A DNA stretch of 64,000 bases, taken from contig NZ_JAJMPA010000002.1 of assembly GCF_020991475.1 (NCBI RefSeq), forward strand, positions 558,001-622,000, read 5' to 3'. Shown one piece after another: positions 57,680 through 64,000 of this stretch. Each line of letters opens with the position of its first letter. Within the stretch, counting starts at the first letter, position 1. The notes under the pieces are model-generated. The model made no database searches. It saw nothing but the letters and a program-made list of their open reading frames with translations, and was not told the DNA's origin. The position numbers and the translations under genes are program-made. The stretch comes from Pedobacter sp. MC2016-14 (GTDB lineage: Bacteria > Bacteroidota > Bacteroidia > Sphingobacteriales > Sphingobacteriaceae).

Positions 57680-59353
57680 ATGAAACAGCTATTTATAACC
57701 TCGCTGGTCATCATGGCCATTTATTTTAATACTGAAACCACAGGTTTTGCGCAAGGTCCGGTTAAGCACTATACATTAGCAGATACATTGAGGGGTAGCA
57801 TCACGCTTGAACGCAGCTGGTGGGATGTACAGCGGTATGAATTGACCTTGAAGCCTGATTTTAACGGAAAGCAGATTTCTGGTTCCAATAAAATTATTTA
57901 TAAAGTTACGAAGCCAAATGACGGGCAGCTGAAGATGCAAATTGACATGGCAGATCCTCTGATTATTGACAGCGTGGTCTATAATGACTCGAAAAAACTG
58001 GATTTTGAGCATCAGGCTTCTGTGTGGTATATAAAGGTCCCTAAACAAGGTAAAAAAGAAGAAAACAATGTTCACATTTTTTATCATGGTAAGGTTCATC
58101 AGGCAATTCGAGCACCCTGGGATGGTGGGTTTATTTTTGGACTCGACTCTTTAAAACGGCCCTGGATGACCGTAGCCTGCCAGGGATTGGGTGCTTCAAT
58201 ATGGTATCCAAATAAAGACCACCAGGGCGATGAGCCTGATAGAGGTGCTTCGCTAACCATGACCGTGCCTGATACACTGGTTGCAGTAGGTAACGGCCGT
58301 TTGGTCTTTAAAAAGAACAATGCAGATGGTACCATTACTGTAAAATACAATGTTGTCAATCCAATCAGCAATTATTGTATCATCCCTTACATCGGCAAGT
58401 ATGTGAATTTTAAAGAACAATATGCGGGAGAGAAAGGAAAGCTTGATGTTAATTATTGGGTACTGGATTATAATTATGAAAAGGCAAAGCAATATATGCC
58501 AGATCAGGTACACAAGATGTTTAAAAGCATGGAGCATTGGTTTGGGCCGTATCCTTTTTATGAAGATGGTTACCAACTGATTGATGCATCACACACAGGA
58601 ATGGAACACCAGTCGGCAGTTTCTTATGGAAACAGGTATAAATTCGGATACATGGGCAGAGACGGTTCGGGTACAGGATGGGGCTTTAAATGGGATTTTA
58701 TCATTATCCATGAAAGTGGACATGAATGGTTTGGGAATAACATCACCACGAATGACCTGGCAGATATGTGGGTGCATGAAGGCTTTACCAATTACAGTGA
58801 AACTTTATTTGTAGATTATACTTTTGGTGAACAAGCGGGGAATGAATACAATTACGGCATTAGAACCGGAATCAAGAACGATAAGTTGATCATTCCCGCT
58901 TATAACGTAAATGCGCAGGGCAGTGGTGACATGTACCCCAAAGGAGGCAATCTTTTACACAGCATTCGCCATAGCATGAACAATGATGAACTTTTCAGGT
59001 CCATCCTCCGGGGACTTAATCAGGAGTTTTACCATCAAACGGTAACATCGGCACAGGTTGAGGCTTATATCTCAAAAGTTGCAAAATATGATTATTCAAA
59101 AGTATTTGACCAGTACTTACGTACCCTGCAAATACCAGAACTGGAATTTTATATGGCTAATGGAAAGGTGTTTTATCGCTGGAAAAACTGCGTTGCCGGC
59201 TTTAACCTTCCTTTGGTTCTTGGCGGCAAAAGTCAAATGCCGCTGAGGATTGTACCCTCTGAAAAATGGCAAAACCTGACTTTAAAAGCTGGCCAGGAAG
59301 ACTTGCTTTCTGCAAAAGAAATAGAAAAAATGTATTATATAAAGGTTTTGTAA
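57680..59353 (+). CDS. M1-family zinc aminopeptidase
   Basis: A 557-residue exported peptidase (signal ends GFAQ). The zinc site is His344-Glu345-x-x-His348 in HESGHEWFGN, with Glu367 (WVHEGFTNYSE) 18 residues after the second His, as is standard for M1. The GxMEN substrate motif reads GMEHQSAVSY. It lacks the large C-terminal helical domain, like other short Bacteroidota M1 enzymes. It begins 2 bp after the DUF2264 gene, firmly within the carbohydrate operon, and may trim peptides from the protein core of glycoproteins. Confidence 0.92.
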   Translation: MKQLFITSLVIMAIYFNTETTGFAQGPVKHYTLADTLRGSITLERSWWDVQRYELTLKPDFNGKQISGSNKIIYKVTKPNDGQLKMQIDMADPLIIDSVVYNDSKKLDFEHQASVWYIKVPKQGKKEENNVHIFYHGKVHQAIRAPWDGGFIFGLDSLKRPWMTVACQGLGASIWYPNKDHQGDEPDRGASLTMTVPDTLVAVGNGRLVFKKNNADGTITVKYNVVNPISNYCIIPYIGKYVNFKEQYAGEKGKLDVNYWVLDYNYEKAKQYMPDQVHKMFKSMEHWFGPYPFYEDGYQLIDASHTGMEHQSAVSYGNRYKFGYMGRDGSGTGWGFKWDFIIIHESGHEWFGNNITTNDLADMWVHEGFTNYSETLFVDYTFGEQAGNEYNYGIRTGIKNDKLIIPAYNVNAQGSGDMYPKGGNLLHSIRHSMNNDELFRSILRGLNQEFYHQTVTSAQVEAYISKVAKYDYSKVFDQYLRTLQIPELEFYMANGKVFYRWKNCVAGFNLPLVLGGKSQMPLRIVPSEKWQNLTLKAGQEDLLSAKEIEKMYYIKVL

Positions 59354-59356
59354 GCA

Positions 59357-61657
59357 ATGAACTCACGCTATTACATCATAAAATGCTGCCTCTGTTTTAT
59401 TTTAGAAATTGCGGCCTTTTCGGCTGCTGCACAGCAAAAAAGTCTTGTTCCCTATCGTCCCACAGCCGGGGAGATGGAAAATATTTATCAGGAAGCAGAC
59501 AAACTGGATGCTAACGTGAGAAAGATTGCCGCAAATGGAGACATCGTGCCCAATTGGAATCCAGATGGATTTTCTTTCTCATACCGTAAAAACCTCGATG
59601 CCAGTCACTGGGAATTTATTTATGTTGATACGCGTTTAGGAGTTCGTAAACAGGCATTTGATCATCAAAAGCTTGCTGATGCAATCGGTAAAGCAACAGG
59701 CAATGCGCTGGATGCTACTCAGCTTAAATTTACTACCCTTTTTTTTACCCGCTCCGGAAAAGCTATGGTGGTTAAGCAAGATCAAAAATGGCTGGAAGTG
59801 GATCTTGGAAACTATGCTGTTAAGCCAGCAACAGATACTACAGCTTTGAAATATGATCCAAAAGCGCCTTTGCAGCGGAGAAACTCTAAATGGCAAGGCA
59901 ACCGGATGGTGATGCAGTCTCCAGACGGCAAAAAAAGACTCAATGTGAAAGGTGGTAATGTTTTTATCACAGATTTGCAAAGTAAAAAAGAGGACCAACT
60001 TACTTTTGATGGTAGCATAACGCATTATTATGATGAGTTGAGTTGGTCTCCAGATAGCAAAAACGTAATCGCTTATTTGGTCAAGCCAGAAAAAACTGCA
60101 CAAGTGCACTACGTGTTAAGTTCTGTTCCTGGTACAACGCGGGGACAATTAAAGTCAAGGGAATATGCGCAGCCTGGTGATGCTTTTACCAGCTACGAGC
60201 CTTTCATCATTAATGTGTCAAGCGGAAAGAAGATTAAAGTGGAGTCAGAAAAGATTGACTTTTTTCGTCCGCAGCGATTACATTGGCGGAAAAATGACAG
60301 CAGATATTATACTTATGAAAAGGCCGACCGCGGGCATCAGCGTTTTAGGGTGATAGAGGTAGATGTGCTTACTGGTAAAACAAGAAACATCATTGAGGAA
60401 AAGACAAATACCTTCATTTATGAAAGCAGGACCTATACTTATTACTTGCCTAAATCTGATGAAATGTTGTGGACAACTGAGCAAAGCGGTTACCGTCATG
60501 TTTACCTGGTGAATACCATAACGGGTAAGCAACAGCAAATTACAAAAGGCAACTGGGTGCTTAGAGATATTGACAGCGTAGATTATACCAAACGGGAGAT
60601 CTGGTTTAGCGCCAGTGGGATGAATGTAGCCGAAGACCCTTATTTCGTACACTATTATAGAATTGGTTTTGATGGAAAACACCTGATATCTTTAAGTCCG
60701 GAGGCTGGAAACCATAAGGTTACTTTCTCACCAGATCGGCTGTGTTATCTGGATACCTATGCACAACCCAATGTTGCACCAGTCACCGTTGTTAAAAAAA
60801 CCAGAGATGGAAAAATCATTTCGGAACTGGAAAAAAGTACGACCGATGCTTTTACGGCAACAGGCGTTCAATTGCCTGAGGTCTTTGTCGCAAAAGCCAG
60901 GGATGGTAAAACGGATATATGGGGCTTGATCTGGCGACCATCTAAAATGGATATGCAAAAGAGCTATCCTGTTATCGAGTACATCTATGCTGGCCCTCAG
61001 GACAGTTTTGTACCCAAGAATTTTACGCCTTATTGCGAAATGCAAAGCCTTGCAGAATTAGGTTTCATTGTGGTGCAAATGGATGGGATGGGAACAGCTA
61101 ACCGATCTAAAGCATTTCATGATGTTTGCTGGAAAAACCTTGCGGACGCAGGTTTCCCTGACCGGATTTTGTGGATTAAAGCAATGGCGGCTAAATATCC
61201 AAATGCAGATATCAGCAGGGTAGGGATCTACGGTACCTCTGCCGGCGGACAAAATTCTACTGGTGCTTTATTGTTCCATCCAGAATTTTATAAGGCTGCA
61301 GTTTCTTCTTGCGGATGTCATGACAACAGAATTGACAAACAATGGTGGAATGAGCAGTGGATGGGATACCCAGTCGGGCCGCATTATGACGCACAATCTA
61401 ATATTACCAATGCTTCAAAGCTCCAGGGAAATTTATTGCTGATCGTTGGAGAAGCAGATGAAAACGTACCACCAGAATCAACCTTCCGTTTAGCGGATGC
61501 ATTGATCAAAGCCAATAAAGACTTCGATTTTTTATGTGTGCCGAACATGGGGCATAGTGATGGAGGAACTTATGGACGACGCAGAAGGAGAGACTTTTTT
61601 GTGAAGCACCTATTGCAGGTAGAACCACCTAACCGAAATTCAGGTTTAGCAAAGTAA
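59357..61657 (+). CDS. S9-family dipeptidyl peptidase (DPP IV-like)
   Basis: A 766-residue exported serine peptidase. An N-terminal beta-propeller (DPP IV N-terminal domain, about 90-500) leads to an alpha/beta hydrolase domain with the triad Ser628 (GIYGTSAGGQNS), Asp701 (VGEADENVPPE) and His733 (NMGHSDGG). DPP IV-type enzymes release N-terminal dipeptides, commonly Xaa-Pro. It starts 3 bp after the M1 gene and closes the operon. A post-proline specificity would suit the proline/hydroxyproline-rich core of arabinogalactan proteins; that is inference. Confidence 0.92.
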   Translation: MNSRYYIIKCCLCFILEIAAFSAAAQQKSLVPYRPTAGEMENIYQEADKLDANVRKIAANGDIVPNWNPDGFSFSYRKNLDASHWEFIYVDTRLGVRKQAFDHQKLADAIGKATGNALDATQLKFTTLFFTRSGKAMVVKQDQKWLEVDLGNYAVKPATDTTALKYDPKAPLQRRNSKWQGNRMVMQSPDGKKRLNVKGGNVFITDLQSKKEDQLTFDGSITHYYDELSWSPDSKNVIAYLVKPEKTAQVHYVLSSVPGTTRGQLKSREYAQPGDAFTSYEPFIINVSSGKKIKVESEKIDFFRPQRLHWRKNDSRYYTYEKADRGHQRFRVIEVDVLTGKTRNIIEEKTNTFIYESRTYTYYLPKSDEMLWTTEQSGYRHVYLVNTITGKQQQITKGNWVLRDIDSVDYTKREIWFSASGMNVAEDPYFVHYYRIGFDGKHLISLSPEAGNHKVTFSPDRLCYLDTYAQPNVAPVTVVKKTRDGKIISELEKSTTDAFTATGVQLPEVFVAKARDGKTDIWGLIWRPSKMDMQKSYPVIEYIYAGPQDSFVPKNFTPYCEMQSLAELGFIVVQMDGMGTANRSKAFHDVCWKNLADAGFPDRILWIKAMAAKYPNADISRVGIYGTSAGGQNSTGALLFHPEFYKAAVSSCGCHDNRIDKQWWNEQWMGYPVGPHYDAQSNITNASKLQGNLLLIVGEADENVPPESTFRLADALIKANKDFDFLCVPNMGHSDGGTYGRRRRRDFFVKHLLQVEPPNRNSGLAK

Positions 61658-62324
61658 AAATTGGGCTTAACCAATAATTGGTCGATAAACAGTGCTTTTA
61701 TGAAATATACGGTTAATATCCTGCTATAATTCATTAAAATAAGATTAGATGCTTCGGATGAAACTAGCTACTTTTAATAAGTGTCATATAGACAATTATT
61801 GAGGTGTTTATTTAGGTATAAATGCCCGGTAACTAACCAAATATTAAAACTTATAAAGCAATGGAACAAAATTCTAATTTTAGTTCAGGTTGATGATTTA
61901 TTTTAACGATTAATTTGCTAGAATTGGTTTGTCATAAATTTTTATTAAAGATTACAATTGATTCGTTTTGGTGTAGATAAGACTTAAAAATTATGAAGTA
62001 CAAATTGAAGATAATAAGCAGTTATAAGTGGTTAAAATACGATGATTTGCTTGTTTTCTTTTCACTAATTTTATATCTGTGCACCTGACCTCAGCAATTG
62101 GCCATAATAATGAGGTTCAGATCCATAGAATACATCAAAATAAATAGAATATCAACCAAACCAATTTAAATGAAGAAATTTTACAACCAAAATCAAATTC
62201 AAAGAGAAATATTAAATATTTCCAGGGTCGACGAGCGATGTACTGTCGGTCATCTAAAAATGAATTAAAAATAGTTGACAAAAGGGAGTGTTTTCTCCAC
62301 TTAAATTCAAAACCAAACAAATTT
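61658..62324 (+). other. AT-rich 667-bp intergenic region before the surface lipoprotein gene
   Basis: No substantial gene is visible. It holds a possible promoter, TTTG (62046-62049), 22 nt, TATATCTG (62072-62079, one mismatch), giving a leader of about 240 nt. A small palindrome ACCAATAATTGGT lies near 61673-61685. At 61861 a ten-codon frame follows an A-rich leader typical of gene starts in this phylum. Confidence 0.4.
61993..62088 (+). CDS. Possible 31-residue small membrane peptide
   Basis: ATG at 61993 opens a 31-codon frame: a basic start (MKYKLKIISSYKWLK) and a hydrophobic end (DDLLVFFSLILYLCT) before TGA. It looks like a tiny membrane peptide or a truncated lipoprotein leader. It overlaps a predicted promoter, so both cannot be fully trusted. 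Confidence 0.25.
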   Translation: MKYKLKIISSYKWLKYDDLLVFFSLILYLCT

Positions 62325-63641
62325 ATGAATACTTATTTACTAACTAGTTCCCGAAAAAAAGGCCTGAGGCAGCTACTGCTGCTGGCGGTGGTGATCGTCT
62401 CCATTTTTTCGTGTAAAAACGATGAAGCAACCGTTGAACCGACTACTTTCGATCCAAATTTACCTGTACAGGTCACAACGTTTCTGCCCGATTCTGGCGG
62501 GATCCGAACAAAATTTATCATTAAGGGTTCGAACTTTGGAACGGACAAATCGAAAGTAAAGGTTTTCTTTACAGATGCTGAAAAAGACAGACCGGCGACT
62601 ATAATAAGTTTAAACAATGAAACTATTTATTGTCTGGTACCTAAAGAACTTGGAGGCTACAATTCGGTAAAGGTAACTGTGGAAACAAAAAACGGAAGCA
62701 TCTCTAAAAAATTCTTATACATCGTTGCGCAGAGTGTATCCAATGTAGTGGGCTTGAGTGGCGCAGATGCCTATGTAAACGGGTCCTTATCCGATGCCAG
62801 AATGCAAAGGACATTTGGTCTGGCGGCATTGGGTAACGACGAGTTGATCTCTTTTGAATCCCTGTCTAGTGTAGTGCGGTATATTTCCGTAAACGACAAC
62901 AAGGTTTCTACACTACAAACCAGCTTTGATGGAACCCATCCGGCCATAAATGCGGCAAGGACGAGAATTTATTCTATTGGAAAAAACGTTCCTCATAAGG
63001 TCTATTTTTACGATAAAAGCAGCCTTTGGCAGCCTCAAATTCTTGCTGCTCAGATTCCAGGCTCAACCAATTTTATCTGGGCTGCTGCGCTTGACGAAAC
63101 CGAAGAGTGGTTATACTTTAGGGATAAGGATGGTAAATTTGGTCGTTTACAAATTGCCAATCCAACCAATGTTCAGATTTTAAACCCTACTTGCGGTCCT
63201 GTTGGGAATACAGATTATACCTATATGATTTACAGTAAAATAGATCAATGTTTTTTCATTAGTGTGCAAGGAGTCAACGGAATTTACAAAGTGAGCAAAG
63301 ATGGGCTAACGGTAACGGAATATGCCGGTTTTAACGGATTGGCTACAATTGATGGATCAAGGCGTACACAAGCAGCGTTTAGGGGCCCTGCAGGAATGTG
63401 CCTGGATGCTGAAGGGAACATCTATGTTGCGGAAGCAAATGCTTATGTCATCCGGAAAATTAACCGTAACACTGAATATGTCTCTACGATAGCCGGAATG
63501 GTTTTGGCTGAAGGCGGACTTAACGGAGCACCACTCGCTTCTAAATTTAGCTATCCTTACTGTCTGGCTTCAGATCCAAATGACGTTATATTTATTGGAG
63601 AGAGCTGGGGACGTACCATTCGAAAGTTGGCTATTGAGTAA
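62325..63641 (+). CDS. TIG/NHL surface lipoprotein of the PUL (putative glycan-binding protein)
   Basis: A 438-residue lipoprotein with lipobox SIFSC (Cys30). Residues about 47-140 are an IPT/TIG domain (VTTFLPDSGGIRTKFIIKGSNFGTD). The remainder is an NHL-type propeller, clearest near the end: GPAGMCLDAEGNIYVAEANAYVIRKI, YVSTIAGM, FSYPYCLASDPNDVIFIGE. Proteins of this design accompany SusC/SusD transporters in Bacteroidota PULs and serve as surface glycan-binding proteins. I start at the ATG at 62325, which gives a proper lipoprotein signal; the frame is open further upstream but with no signal-like N-terminus. A TonB transporter gene follows after 136 bp. Confidence 0.88.
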   Translation: MNTYLLTSSRKKGLRQLLLLAVVIVSIFSCKNDEATVEPTTFDPNLPVQVTTFLPDSGGIRTKFIIKGSNFGTDKSKVKVFFTDAEKDRPATIISLNNETIYCLVPKELGGYNSVKVTVETKNGSISKKFLYIVAQSVSNVVGLSGADAYVNGSLSDARMQRTFGLAALGNDELISFESLSSVVRYISVNDNKVSTLQTSFDGTHPAINAARTRIYSIGKNVPHKVYFYDKSSLWQPQILAAQIPGSTNFIWAAALDETEEWLYFRDKDGKFGRLQIANPTNVQILNPTCGPVGNTDYTYMIYSKIDQCFFISVQGVNGIYKVSKDGLTVTEYAGFNGLATIDGSRRTQAAFRGPAGMCLDAEGNIYVAEANAYVIRKINRNTEYVSTIAGMVLAEGGLNGAPLASKFSYPYCLASDPNDVIFIGESWGRTIRKLAIE

Positions 63642-63777
63642 TGTGTTATTGGGTACTTTATTGAGGTTTTTAAAAAGTTAAGCATACTAGAATTTATGAA
63701 ACCATCATGATTTTTTGAACCCGCAGTGGGAATAAATCTGATAGCTTCATCACTGATAAAAAACAAATTATAAGCAG

Positions 63778-64000
63778 ATGAAAAAAATATTATATCTGGT
63801 TCTGATGTATTTCTTTACCATGGCCAATGCTACGCTCTATGCGCAGGATGCCGGTAAATTGACTATTGCAGGACAATTAATGGATGAACAAGGTAAGGAG
63901 TTGATTGGGGTATCAATTTTTGTAAAAGGGAATACGAAGATCGGAACTTCCTCGGATTCGGATGGAAGGTTTCGTTTGGCGAATATCCCTAAGGGAAGCA
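63778..64000 (+). CDS. N-terminus of TonB-dependent transporter (SusC-like), cut by window edge
   Basis: The ATG at 63778-63780 opens a frame of 74 codons to the window end. A signal peptide (MKKILYLVLMYFF start, ending LYAQ) is followed by the beginning of a carboxypeptidase-regulatory-like domain (LTIAGQLMDEQGKELIGVSI, GTSSDSDGRFRLANIPKGS). Together with the preceding TIG/NHL lipoprotein this suggests a SusC/RagA-type importer for the PUL. Its full identity and any SusD partner lie outside the window. Confidence 0.82.
   Translation, partial: MKKILYLVLMYFFTMANATLYAQDAGKLTIAGQLMDEQGKELIGVSIFVKGNTKIGTSSDSDGRFRLANIPKGS

Overview
The window looks like chromosomal DNA of a Bacteroidota member of the family Sphingobacteriaceae, most likely a Pedobacter-like soil or plant-associated bacterium. 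This rests on the AT-rich sequence, promoters with the TAnnTTTG -7 element and little Shine-Dalgarno signal, a tmRNA tag GENNYALAA, a fused E1 alpha-beta 2-oxoacid dehydrogenase, a type IX secretion (PorP/SprF) module and a polysaccharide utilization locus (PUL). No transposase, integrase or CRISPR array was seen.

Layout. 1-2600: a minus-strand TonB receptor operon, cut by the left edge, whose promoter is bracketed by a 16-bp perfect inverted repeat, plus a tiny charged protein. 2645-4592: an AraC-type regulator and a TetX-like flavin monooxygenase. 4691-5154: ssrA with its terminator and promoter. 5195-12950: a short-chain dehydrogenase, an outer-membrane barrel, DUF1015, a PLP aminotransferase, DUF1573 and the fused E1 dehydrogenase. 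12947-18981: shikimate/phenylalanine genes in two minus-strand units, S4-protein-aroB and pheA-aroG/chorismate mutase-aroA-aroC. 19075-26127: proline dehydrogenase, catalase, an Mpo1-like protein, a HAD phosphatase, a CAU-anticodon tRNA, an SDR/HxlR divergent pair, a GyrI-type AraC regulator and a YefM-YoeB toxin-antitoxin pair. 26222-36261: a type IX secretion cassette with a PorP/SprF protein, a 2415-residue adhesin carrying two six-repeat NHL propellers, and a 7TM-DISM membrane regulator. 36605-39006: an unknown protein and a peptide transporter. 39120-64000: a large plus-strand PUL.

The most striking non-coding feature is in the 328-bp gap between aroB and pheA (17380-17707). It holds a good promoter and a 21-codon leader ORF in which eight of nine consecutive residues are Tyr, Trp or Phe. 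The end of that ORF repeats eight bases of the 3' arm of a strong terminator lying just before pheA. This is the architecture of a ribosome-mediated attenuator sensing aromatic aminoacyl-tRNA. Upstream in the same leader are a second copy of the start-codon module, a four-codon mini-ORF ending in Phe, and two mutually exclusive hairpins.

The PUL encodes GH43 (subfamily 24-like), GH2, GH30, GH2, GH51, a tandem GH43, GH105 and DUF2264 (GH154-type) enzymes. This set fits stripping of type II arabinogalactan: beta-1,3/1,6-galactan with arabinose and glucuronate decorations. Tight spacing joins these enzymes to an M1 aminopeptidase and an S9 dipeptidyl peptidase. A ricin-domain lipoprotein with an HExxH site lies in the same locus. 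I infer that the locus may take apart both the glycan and the proline-rich protein core of arabinogalactan proteins. A TIG/NHL surface lipoprotein and the start of a TonB-dependent transporter close the window.
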